Assembly (NCBI GenBank): GCA_016927185.1
Contig: JAFGND010000106.1
Span: forward strand, 1 to 64,000
Direction of reading: 5' to 3'
From: Candidatus Coatesiibacteriota bacterium
Lineage (GTDB): Bacteria > JAFGND01
Length of the DNA: 64,000 nucleotides
The position numbers and the translations under genes were made by a program. Under the pieces are notes generated by a model. It searched no databases, was not told the DNA's origin, and saw nothing but the letters and a program-made list of their open reading frames with translations. Positions 27,127 through 34,644 of the stretch are shown here, one piece after another. Every line of letters starts with the position of its first letter. Position 1 is the stretch's first letter.

Positions 27127-28314
27127 ATGAGTCCTGAAAGTGTAAGAATTTGTGCAATTTGTGGAAAGAAGGAAAATCCTCAGGAGGATGAGAGTTTTGG
27201 AAGATGCGTTTGCCAAAGAATAGTATGTGCAGATTGCTGGGATTTTGATAAGAATAAATGCAATATTTGTGCAGAAGAAGAAAAAAATTCAGCAGGAAAG
27301 CAGGATATTGACCTGGGTGAATCAACTCTGATATTAAAGAGAGGATCAAAGAAGAAATCACAAACTCCGGAAGATTTATTTGGCGGCAAGAAAAAGAAGA
27401 AAACTCCTGAAGAGGAAGAGGAAGAAAAAGCTGTTATTGCCGATCAGGAAAATATCAAAACTCAATTTGATCAACAGGTAGAGGAGAAGCCAGTTGAAGA
27501 AGAGAAGGAAATCATAGAGGTCAAGAAGGAAGAATATAAGCCTGTTTTGGCAGAATTTGATGAAGCAGCACTAATTGATAAAATACTTAATGAGATTAAA
27601 AAACAACCGACTCCATTGCCTGATATAGAAGGAATGCTTGCCAGTAAAACAGGTACTTATGAAGCAAAAATAAAGGGACTTGAAGGGAAGGCAGCAACAT
27701 TGGAAGTTGAGATAGAAGCTTTCAAGGAAAGAATATCTGATAGTAAGGATATTGAAAAGGAATTAATCCCACAGATTAATTTATTGAAAACAGATATAGA
27801 ACTCATTAAAACTGAATTAAAATGCCTTAGTGACAAAGCAAAAGAACTTCCAGCAGGTAATTCAGAACAAGCAGTGATACCATCTGATTTGAAAGAGGAT
27901 GTCAAGAAGATTGTAAGGATAAATATTGAAGAGAAGATGTCTAAAGAGATACCCGAGAGGCTTGAAGCTATAGTTTATAAAAATCAGCAGGAAATACTGG
28001 AAAAAGTTGATGGGAAAATCTCAATACTCAATTCCACAATTGGTAATGTGCAGCAAGCAAGCAAAACAGAGGATGATATTAAAAGGATTTTAGGAGAATC
28101 AATTGCTGCTTTCAAGAATGAGATAATGTCTGATATTCAGAATAAATTTGATGATTTTCGCAAGGAAGTCACTAGTTCTGCTCCCTCTATTATTGAGGAA
28201 CTTGTATCATTAAATGAATCAGCAGAGCATATCAAGAAACGCAAGGAAGAGGGGTGGGCAATAGTCAATAGTACATTAGTTGGAGATAAATTATCTATAA
28301 CCTTTAAACGTTAA
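27127..28314 (+). CDS. Unknown protein: N-terminal eight-cysteine zinc domain, acidic/Lys-rich linker, long coiled coil
   Basis: The protein has 395 residues and I do not recognise the family. Residues 9-48 hold Cys9-x2-Cys12, Cys27-x-Cys29, Cys34-x2-Cys37 and Cys45-x2-Cys48, a pattern like double-zinc FYVE/RING/B-box folds. Residues ~60-145 are rich in Lys and Glu (EEEEEEKAVIADQENIKTQF). Residues ~185-370 are predicted coiled coil by heptad-like Leu/Ile spacing. The last residues (GDKLSITFKR) may be a beta strand. No signal peptide or membrane helix is evident, so it is likely cytoplasmic. A good ribosome site precedes the ATG. It is followed within 25 bases by ispH and then rpsA, so it may be coexpressed with translation genes. 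A scaffolding or RNA-linked role is only a guess. Confidence 0.75.
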   Translation: MSPESVRICAICGKKENPQEDESFGRCVCQRIVCADCWDFDKNKCNICAEEEKNSAGKQDIDLGESTLILKRGSKKKSQTPEDLFGGKKKKKTPEEEEEEKAVIADQENIKTQFDQQVEEKPVEEEKEIIEVKKEEYKPVLAEFDEAALIDKILNEIKKQPTPLPDIEGMLASKTGTYEAKIKGLEGKAATLEVEIEAFKERISDSKDIEKELIPQINLLKTDIELIKTELKCLSDKAKELPAGNSEQAVIPSDLKEDVKKIVRINIEEKMSKEIPERLEAIVYKNQQEILEKVDGKISILNSTIGNVQQASKTEDDIKRILGESIAAFKNEIMSDIQNKFDDFRKEVTSSAPSIIEELVSLNESAEHIKKRKEEGWAIVNSTLVGDKLSITFKR

Positions 28315-28336
28315 ACTGATGTATTGACAAGTATAA

Positions 28337-29185
28337 TTGAAGGTATTATTAGCAGAAAAAGCAGGTTTTTGCTACGGAGTAAGAAGATCCATTGATATTG
28401 CTTTCAAGGCATTAAACAATAAAGATTCAAGTAATGTTTGTTCATTAGGTCCCTTGATTCATAATCCTCAGATGGTAGAAAAACTTAAAGAACAGGGACT
28501 TGAAGTAGTGGAAGAACTTGAAAAAATAGATCATAATACAGTATTAATAATACGTTCTCATGGAGTACATCCAGAAACACTGAAGAGAGCACAGAAAATT
28601 GCAAGAAAAGTTATAGATGCGACATGTCCGTTCGTTAAAAAAGCACAGCATTTAACACAATTTCTTTATGATGAAGATTATCTGATATATATTGTAGGTG
28701 AAGCTGAGCACCCTGAAGTACTTGCCTTACAGGGATTTGCATGTGAACAAGCCAAGGTTGTTGCATCTGCTTCAGAAATTAAAGCAATAAATAAAAAGAG
28801 CAAGATCGGTATAATAGCACAGACAACACAGAATCCTAAGAACCTTGCTGAAGTAAGTAAAGCATTATCTACGGTAACAAAAGAGCTTAGGGTTTTCAAT
28901 ACGATTTGTAATGCAACCTTGTTGCGACAGAAATCAGCTCTCAAACTTGCTTCCACAGTTGATATAATGATAGTGCTTGGTGGAAAAAATAGTGCCAATA
29001 CATCAAGGCTTGCGGTTTTATGTAAACAGATAAAAGAGACTACTCATCATATAGAAACAGCAGATGAGCTGAAAAAATCCTGGTTCAAAGGTGGTGAGAT
29101 AGTAGGAATAACAGCAGGAGCTTCCACTCCTGATTGGATAATAGAAGAAACGGTTTTAAGGTTGAAGAAATGGTTTAATAATTAA
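28337..29185 (+). CDS. ispH: 4-hydroxy-3-methylbut-2-enyl diphosphate reductase
   Basis: The protein has 282 residues and catalyses the last step of the MEP isoprenoid pathway with an iron-sulphur cluster. The three cluster cysteines are C12 (GFCYG), C97 (ATCPFV) and C191 (NTICNAT). Other family features are SLGPLIHNPQ, IIRSHGV, AEHPEV, AQTTQNP and GASTPDWIIEE. The start is a TTG at 28337 because the family N-terminus (KVLLAEKAGFCYG) begins there; no Shine-Dalgarno is seen and a TTGACA lies only 13 bases upstream. It is 21 bases before rpsA. In several Firmicutes IspH is fused to an S1-domain protein, so this adjacency is meaningful. Confidence 0.95.
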   Translation: MKVLLAEKAGFCYGVRRSIDIAFKALNNKDSSNVCSLGPLIHNPQMVEKLKEQGLEVVEELEKIDHNTVLIIRSHGVHPETLKRAQKIARKVIDATCPFVKKAQHLTQFLYDEDYLIYIVGEAEHPEVLALQGFACEQAKVVASASEIKAINKKSKIGIIAQTTQNPKNLAEVSKALSTVTKELRVFNTICNATLLRQKSALKLASTVDIMIVLGGKNSANTSRLAVLCKQIKETTHHIETADELKKSWFKGGEIVGITAGASTPDWIIEETVLRLKKWFNN

Positions 29186-29206
29186 CAATTTCGGAGGAAA
29201 ATCTGA

Positions 29207-30952
29207 ATGAGTAACAATAAAAACACTAGTAATAATTCTAAAGAACTATTGAATGAGCAATTTGAGTATGATGAATTTGGGAATCCAGTTGAAAGCAAGA
29301 AAAGCGATTTTGCTCAGTTGCTTGAGAAATATGGAGATACAATAAAGACTCCAAAAGAAAATGAGATTATCTCAGGAAAGATAGTAAGAATTGACAAGGA
29401 TGTCGTTCTTGTTGATATAGGGTTTAAATCTGAAGGAAGAGTTCCTATTGGGGAATTCCACAGTACAGATGAAATAAAGATTGGTGATACAATTGACGTT
29501 TTACTAGAGGAAATTGAAGATCAGAATGGTGAAGTGGTTCTTTCCAAGCAAAAAGCTGACTTCATAAAAGCATGGGATAAAGTGAGAGATGCCTATAATA
29601 ATTCTGACACTATAAAAGGAAAAGTAATCAGGAGAATAAAAGGTGGTATGATCGTAAGTCTCTTTGGAGTTGATGCATTCCTTCCTGGTAGTCAAATAGA
29701 TTTGAAGCAAGTTCCTGATCTTGATAATCTGGTTAATAAAACCATGGATTTCAGGGTAATAAAGCTTAACAAGAAGAGAAGAAATATTGTTATTTCAAGA
29801 AGAATTATTCTTGAAGAACAAAGAAGCAAGCAGAAAACGAATCTTATTGATGAGCTTATAGTAGGTCAAATACGAGAAGGAATTGTGAAAAATATCACCA
29901 ATTTTGGGGCATTTATTGATTTGGGTGGATTAGATGGTTTGTTGCATATTACTGACATTTCATGGGGCAGAATAAATCATCCGGAGGAAGTATTAAGCTT
30001 GAATCAGAAAATAAAGGTTAAAATTCTTTCGTTTGATAAAGATAAGGAAAGAGTCTCTCTTGGCTTGAAACAGCTTAGCCCTTCTCCCTGGGAGAATATT
30101 GAAGAACGTTTTCCTGAAGGCACTATTGTAAGAGGAAAAGTAGCCAATATAAAGGATTATGGAGCTTTCATAGAACTGGAGGAAGGACTTGAGGGATTAA
30201 TTCATATTTCAGAATTCAGTTATACTCAGCATATAAATCATCCAGCTGATTTGATGAAAATAGGCCAGGACATAGAGGCAAAAGTCCTGAAGGTTGACAG
30301 GGAAAACAAGAGAATAGCTCTTGGTTTGAAACAGCTAGGTGAAGATCCATGGGAAATGCTAGAAAAAGAAAACCCGGCAGGTTCCGTTGTTAAGGGAAAA
30401 GTAAAGAACATGACAGAATTTGGTGCGTTTGTTGAAATTGCAGAGGGAATAGAAGGACTTGTTCATGTTTCGGATATGTCATGGTCTAAGAGAATTAATG
30501 AACCGAATGAATTCCTGAGAAAGGATCAGGAGATTGATGTCAAGATACTAGAGATAGATAAAGAAAAGAAGAAAGTATCACTATCTATAAAACAAACACA
30601 ACCTAATCCTTGGAGTGAATTTGAAAGCAAATACAATATCGGCTATGAAGTTGAAGGGAAGGTTGTCCGAGTGATACCTGATAAGGGCGTAATAGTGTAT
30701 ATTAATGACGAAGTTGAAGGATTTGTTCCATTCACTCATCTTACCAAGAAACGCCAGTTAAAACGCGAAGATTTGATAAAACCAAATGACATAATTCCAT
30801 TGAAGGTGATAGAATTCTCGGCTCAGGAACAGAAGATAGTCTTGAGCAGGAGTGAATTCCTTGAAGGTAAATCAAAGGAAGAATTAGAGCAAATTCAAAG
30901 TTCAAAGCCAGAACTTAAATTGTTTCTTGGCGATGAACTGGGAGAGGAATAA
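29207..30952 (+). CDS. rpsA: 30S ribosomal protein S1
   Basis: The protein has 581 residues with six S1 (OB-fold) RNA-binding domains, at roughly 50-120, 130-200, 215-285, 300-370, 385-457 and 472-545. Typical strings are FGAFIDLGGLDGLLHITDIS, YGAFIELEEGLEGLIHISE and FGAFVEIAEGIEGLVHVSD. S1 unwinds mRNA and brings it to the ribosome, which may matter here because several genes lack a ribosome-binding site. Six domains is the full-length Proteobacteria/Bacteroidetes form rather than the shorter Firmicutes form. CGGAGG lies nine bases before the ATG. A terminator-like hairpin begins right after the stop. Confidence 0.96.
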   Translation: MSNNKNTSNNSKELLNEQFEYDEFGNPVESKKSDFAQLLEKYGDTIKTPKENEIISGKIVRIDKDVVLVDIGFKSEGRVPIGEFHSTDEIKIGDTIDVLLEEIEDQNGEVVLSKQKADFIKAWDKVRDAYNNSDTIKGKVIRRIKGGMIVSLFGVDAFLPGSQIDLKQVPDLDNLVNKTMDFRVIKLNKKRRNIVISRRIILEEQRSKQKTNLIDELIVGQIREGIVKNITNFGAFIDLGGLDGLLHITDISWGRINHPEEVLSLNQKIKVKILSFDKDKERVSLGLKQLSPSPWENIEERFPEGTIVRGKVANIKDYGAFIELEEGLEGLIHISEFSYTQHINHPADLMKIGQDIEAKVLKVDRENKRIALGLKQLGEDPWEMLEKENPAGSVVKGKVKNMTEFGAFVEIAEGIEGLVHVSDMSWSKRINEPNEFLRKDQEIDVKILEIDKEKKKVSLSIKQTQPNPWSEFESKYNIGYEVEGKVVRVIPDKGVIVYINDEVEGFVPFTHLTKKRQLKREDLIKPNDIIPLKVIEFSAQEQKIVLSRSEFLEGKSKEELEQIQSSKPELKLFLGDELGEE

Positions 30953-30953
30953 T

Positions 30954-30979
30954 AAAAGGGTGATCTTTCACCCTTTTTT
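30954..30979 (+). terminator. Intrinsic terminator after rpsA
   Basis: AAAAGGGTGA and TCACCCTTTT form a 10-bp stem around the tetraloop TCTT, followed by more T residues. It begins one base after the rpsA stop. The start codon of the next gene is only about a dozen bases beyond it, so some readthrough or a separate promoter within it is required. Confidence 0.85.
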
Positions 30980-30990
30980 AAGATTTGTAT

Positions 30991-32217
30991 ATGTCAATAA
31001 AGTTGTTTACTTTAGGCTGCAAGGTTAATCAGGCAGAAGCAGAAGTCTACAGGGAATTTGATACTTCTGAAGATATATGGATTATCAATACCTGTTGCAT
31101 AACATCAAAAGCTGAATCAGAGAGTCTCTCCTTGATAAGGAAACTTGCCAATGAAAAAAGCGAGAAGACAAGGTTAATTGTAACAGGCTGCCTTGCAAGC
31201 ATAAGGGATTTTTCATTATCTGACATTGGAAATCTTGAGATTGCTCCAAACAGGGATAAGGATTGCCTATTTGAGATACTGACAAATACAAGCCATATAA
31301 TTACTCCTCTTCCTGAAGAACTCCCCCAGAAGAGAACTCGCTCATTCATAAAAATCCAGGATGGCTGCAATAGAAGGTGTTCATATTGCATAGTATGGAA
31401 GGCAAGAGGGAAAAGCAGAAGTCATAGAATGAGTGATATAATTGATTGCATAAAAAATCTGTCACAGAAAGGTTTGAAAGAGGTAGTTTTAACTGGAGTA
31501 TGTATAGGAAGTTATGGCAGGGATTCAGGAGAAAAAGAGAGTCTTGAGTTATTACTGAATTTGATACTTAATGAAACAGATATACAAAGAATAAGATTGA
31601 GTTCGCTGGATGTGGGAGATATTTCTGATGAGATGATAGATTTGTTGAGAAATAATAAGAGGATTTGCCCTCATCTTCATATACCTATTCAAAGTGCTTC
31701 CAGGAAGATAAGGAGATTAATGAACAGGAAAGGTTGGGATATTGACATAAAGAGATTTATGGATGAGCTAATTGAAAATATTCCTGATCTTAATATTGGA
31801 TTTGATATTATTGCTGGATTTCCAACAGAAAAAGAAGAGGATTTTCTTGAAACTCTTGATTTACTTGAAAAAGTGGATTTTGGATATCTTCATGTTTTTC
31901 AATATTCAAGAAGAATAGGTACAAAAGCAGCTGAGATGGAAAATCAGGTACCTGATAGTGTCAAAAAGGAAAGATCATCCATAATAAGAAATATAGGAAT
32001 GAGAAAAAAAGAGAAATTTCTGAACAGGTATATAGGAAAAAAACTATCTATCCTTTTTCAATCAGAAAGCAGAAATATCAAGGGATTTACAACAGGTTTG
32101 TCTGATAATTATATAAAAACATTAACTCCAAATTCAATAAAAAGTGGAAAAATACTTGAGTTAAAAATAATAAATAAAAAAAATGGTTACATGTTAACAG
32201 ATTTATCTGGAGGATAA
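30991..32217 (+). CDS. mtaB: tRNA methylthiotransferase, MtaB/MiaB-like radical SAM enzyme
   Basis: The protein has 408 residues from the ATG at 30991; a TTG six bases upstream is in frame but less likely. The N-terminal UPF0004 domain has cluster cysteines in TLGCKVNQAE, INTCCIT and VTGCLAS. The radical SAM motif is CNRRCSYC, followed by ARGKSRSH, and a C-terminal TRAM-like RNA-binding segment ends the protein. GCKVNQAE is typical of the MtaB subgroup, which adds methylthio to t6A37 of tRNAs; MiaB or RimO assignment is less likely. There is no ribosome-binding site between the terminator hairpin and the ATG. The stop is one base before the next ATG. Confidence 0.9.
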   Translation: MSIKLFTLGCKVNQAEAEVYREFDTSEDIWIINTCCITSKAESESLSLIRKLANEKSEKTRLIVTGCLASIRDFSLSDIGNLEIAPNRDKDCLFEILTNTSHIITPLPEELPQKRTRSFIKIQDGCNRRCSYCIVWKARGKSRSHRMSDIIDCIKNLSQKGLKEVVLTGVCIGSYGRDSGEKESLELLLNLILNETDIQRIRLSSLDVGDISDEMIDLLRNNKRICPHLHIPIQSASRKIRRLMNRKGWDIDIKRFMDELIENIPDLNIGFDIIAGFPTEKEEDFLETLDLLEKVDFGYLHVFQYSRRIGTKAAEMENQVPDSVKKERSSIIRNIGMRKKEKFLNRYIGKKLSILFQSESRNIKGFTTGLSDNYIKTLTPNSIKSGKILELKIINKKNGYMLTDLSGG

Positions 32218-32218
32218 A

Positions 32219-33040
32219 ATGCCATTAGATCCCAGAATAGAAAAACTAGTTCAGTTATGGAGAGAAAATCCAAAATCAGGTGTTTGGGCACAGCTTGCTA
32301 ATGCTTATTATCAAAGCGGTTTGATTATTGAAGCAATTGACACTTGTCTGGATGGTCTCAAGACAAATCCTGGAAATGTACAGGGTAATACTGTGCTTGC
32401 AAAATGCTATATGAAACAAGGGAAGTACGAAGAAGCCTTGATATGCTATGAGAATATTACAAAAAGTGACCCGCAGAATTTGATGGCGATATCTCAGATG
32501 GCACAAATATATTATACAAGAAGAAATCTGGAAAAATCTTATGAGCTTTTCAATCTTGTTTTGTTCTTGAATCCTTACGACGAATATGCAAAAGCTAGAA
32601 TTCATCAGCTTGAAAGTGAAAAAGGAAAGGATTTTTTCAACAAAAGCAAGATGGAGGAAACAGATAAAGAGGATATTACAGTATTAACGAGGGAAGATAA
32701 TATTGAGAAGTTTTACGATGGACCAGTTGAATTATCTGAAGGTGACCTTTTTGATAGTTCTCATCTAGAAAAAAGCCAATATCTTCTTGATAAACAAGCA
32801 ATTATTGATATGGAAAACAATATTGAAGGAAGTGCATTAGAAGGAGCAGTAGATTTCAGGCAGGCAAATACAACTGATACCGAAAGAATAGAGAAATACC
32901 AGATTCACTTCAAGAGAGGTTTGAATATTTCTGATAATATTGCGAAGGAAATTGAGAGAAGTGATCTGAGCTCAGAATACAACGAGGATATGGAGGAGGG
33001 AAAAAAAAACTCTATATCCCAATCGATCACAAAATTTTAA
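32219..33040 (+). CDS. TPR-repeat protein, zero-frame product (ends shortly after an A9 run)
   Basis: The protein has 273 residues. Residues ~10-140 contain about four tetratricopeptide repeats (GVWAQLANAYYQSGLIIEAI, GNTVLAKCYMKQGKYEEALI, MAISQMAQIYYTRRNLEKSY). The rest is acidic and poorly conserved looking. No signal peptide or membrane helix is seen. TPRs are protein-protein scaffolds; the partner is unknown. Near the end, GGG followed by nine A residues (33001-33009) places the ribosome on a slippery run, and the -1 frame is open from 32965 to 33330. If slippage or an extra base occurs, the product would be ~370 residues, ending with the segment listed next. The gene is preceded by GGAGG-like sequence overlapping the mtaB end. 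Confidence 0.8.
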   Translation: MPLDPRIEKLVQLWRENPKSGVWAQLANAYYQSGLIIEAIDTCLDGLKTNPGNVQGNTVLAKCYMKQGKYEEALICYENITKSDPQNLMAISQMAQIYYTRRNLEKSYELFNLVLFLNPYDEYAKARIHQLESEKGKDFFNKSKMEETDKEDITVLTREDNIEKFYDGPVELSEGDLFDSSHLEKSQYLLDKQAIIDMENNIEGSALEGAVDFRQANTTDTERIEKYQIHFKRGLNISDNIAKEIERSDLSSEYNEDMEEGKKNSISQSITKF

Positions 33041-33093
33041 AAGTCTCTGATGATAGCTCATCAGGAATAAAATTTGAAATAGGGGAACAACTC

Positions 33094-33330
33094 ATGAATG
33101 GCTTTGAGGTAATTGCATCTAAAATACTTATTCCAGAAAATATTTCCGAAAATGGTGAGTTCCTTAGTATTTTTACTGAAGAAGAGAAAGAGAAGTATGG
33201 ATTGAGTTATAATAAACCTGAAACTGAAATTAAAACAGAGGATAGAAAAGAAATAAATGATGATGACATAGAACATAATTTCGAGATTTTTGTGGATAAA
33301 ACAGAAAATGAAGAGAATAAAAGTTCTTAA
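33094..33330 (+). CDS. -1 frame C-terminal extension of the TPR gene (not an independent gene)
   Basis: The longest ATG-started frame here has 78 codons, but the same frame is open further back to 32965, across the A9 run. Read continuously from the run it gives KLYIPIDHKILKVSDDS and then MNGFEVIASKILIPENI, a well-mixed sequence with alternating strands and a charged tail that looks like real coding DNA. No ribosome-binding site stands before the ATG at 33094. I therefore treat it as the rest of the TPR gene, reached by -1 frameshifting, transcript slippage, or a one-base homopolymer sequencing error. It overlaps the aroQ start by 23 bases. Confidence 0.6.
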   Translation: MNGFEVIASKILIPENISENGEFLSIFTEEEKEKYGLSYNKPETEIKTEDRKEINDDDIEHNFEIFVDKTENEENKSS

Positions 33331-33766
33331 TGGTCCAAATCTTAATCTATTGGGATTAAGAGAGGTAAATATTTATGGAGATATAAATCTGTCCTCTATA
33401 AAAGATAATATGACAAGAATCAGTAATTCATTTGGATGGGAACTTGTATTCAAAGAGAGTAATCATGAAGGAGTTATTATAGATGAAATTCAGGATTGCA
33501 TGAATGGATTTTCAGCACTAATAATTAATGCTGGAGGCTACACTCATTCTTCAGTTTCTATAAGAGATGCTCTTGCAGCTCTTAAAATTCCTAAAATTGA
33601 TGTTCATATAAGCAATATTTTCGGGAGAGAGGAATTCAGGGAAAAAAACCTGATCTCCCCAGTTTGTAATGGAACGATAACAGGTTTTGGTTATTTAAGC
33701 TATAACATAGCCATGTTTGCATTGAAAGAGATTTTAGTAAAAGAGGATGAAAATGGGAACATTTGA
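33308..33766 (+). CDS. aroQ: 3-dehydroquinate dehydratase, type II
   Basis: The protein has 152 residues, the normal family length, from the ATG at 33308; an upstream in-frame TTG would add six residues unlike the family start. The enzyme carries out the third step of the shikimate pathway as a dodecamer. Signature pieces are VLNGPNLNLLG with the catalytic Tyr in NIYGD, IINAGGYTHSSVSIRDAL and VHISNIFGREEFR. The C-terminal half keeps the usual ITGFGYLSYNIAMFAL. No ribosome site is evident; the start lies inside the end of the preceding -1 frame, which would couple their translation. Confidence 0.95.
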   Translation: MKRIKVLNGPNLNLLGLREVNIYGDINLSSIKDNMTRISNSFGWELVFKESNHEGVIIDEIQDCMNGFSALIINAGGYTHSSVSIRDALAALKIPKIDVHISNIFGREEFREKNLISPVCNGTITGFGYLSYNIAMFALKEILVKEDENGNI

Positions 33767-34223
33767 AGGAAAACTTATCGGAAAAGGTTTCAGTTTCGCT
33801 ATTATAGTGAGCAGATTTAATGATCTGGTAACAAAAAGACTTCTGGATGGAGCCTTGGATTGCCTGCAAAGACATAATGTGGATAAGGATAACATAGATG
33901 TTTATTATGTCCCTGGAGTTTGGGAAGTTCCTTGTCTTGCAAATCATATAATCAAATCAAGGAAGAAGCGTTATAGTGCAATAATCTGTCTCGGAGCAGT
34001 AATAAGAGGGCAGACTCCTCACTTTGAATATGTTGCTTCTGAGAGTGCCAAGGGTGTATCGCAGGTTGCATTAGCAAATGACTCAATTTTGGCTTATGGA
34101 ATAGTGACTGCAGACTCTCTTGAGCAAGCTCTGGATAGATCAGGAGCTAAAACTGGAAACAAGGGATACGATGCAGCACAAACTGCTCTGGAAATGGTAA
34201 ACCTTTTTAATGAAATCAAATGA
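33753..34223 (+). CDS. ribH: 6,7-dimethyl-8-ribityllumazine synthase
   Basis: The protein has 156 residues from the ATG at 33753, which has GAGG six bases upstream; an ATG at 33747 is in frame but abuts that site. The enzyme makes the riboflavin precursor lumazine. Signature pieces are IIVSRFNDLVTKRLLDGALD, VPGVWEVPCLA, ICLGAVIRGQTPHFEYV with the catalytic His, and YGIVTADSLEQALDRSG. Other riboflavin genes are not in the window. It overlaps aroQ by 14 bases and nusB by 14 bases. The ribH-nusB pairing is common in bacteria. Confidence 0.96.
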   Translation: MGTFEGKLIGKGFSFAIIVSRFNDLVTKRLLDGALDCLQRHNVDKDNIDVYYVPGVWEVPCLANHIIKSRKKRYSAIICLGAVIRGQTPHFEYVASESAKGVSQVALANDSILAYGIVTADSLEQALDRSGAKTGNKGYDAAQTALEMVNLFNEIK

Positions 34224-34644
34224 GTTTATGACAAGAAAAGAGCAAAGGGAGAAGATACTTCAACTCCTTTATGCATGGGAATATAACAGGGACGATCTGA
34301 AAGAGATTGATCAGCTTAAGTATCCTTTCAATTCAAAAAAGCTGACTGCTTTCATGCAAAGAATGATAGATGGTATTATTATTAATGAAGCTTTTCTTGA
34401 TGAAAAAATAAACTTATATGCAATAAACTGGAATGCTGAAAAAATGTTCATGTTGGATAAGCTGATATTACGATTGGCTATATTCGAGATGTTTTTCATC
34501 AAGGAGACACCAAAGAAGGTTATAATTAATGAAGCAATCGAATTGGCAAAAAAATACAGTGCAGAGAATTCAAAAACAATTATAAACGGAATTTTAAATC
34601 AGATATTCTATTCTGAGATGGGGGGAAAGAATGAAGAAAATTAG
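34210..34644 (+). CDS. nusB: Transcription antitermination factor NusB
   Basis: The protein has 144 residues from the ATG at 34210; an in-frame ATG at 34228 (MTRKEQREKILQLLY) is an equally plausible start. NusB binds boxA RNA with S10 and supports antitermination in rRNA operons. The all-helical family pattern is seen in REKILQLLYAWEY, LDKLILRLAIFEMFFIKETP and VIINEAIELAKKYS, ending in IINGILNQIF. Position immediately after ribH agrees with the widespread ribH-nusB order. Confidence 0.93.
   Translation: MKSNEFMTRKEQREKILQLLYAWEYNRDDLKEIDQLKYPFNSKKLTAFMQRMIDGIIINEAFLDEKINLYAINWNAEKMFMLDKLILRLAIFEMFFIKETPKKVIINEAIELAKKYSAENSKTIINGILNQIFYSEMGGKNEEN

Noticed and set aside
33047-33064. The 7-bp hairpin as a frameshift stimulator
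   Set aside because: It is 38 bases beyond the A9 run, whereas stimulatory structures usually lie within about 10 bases.
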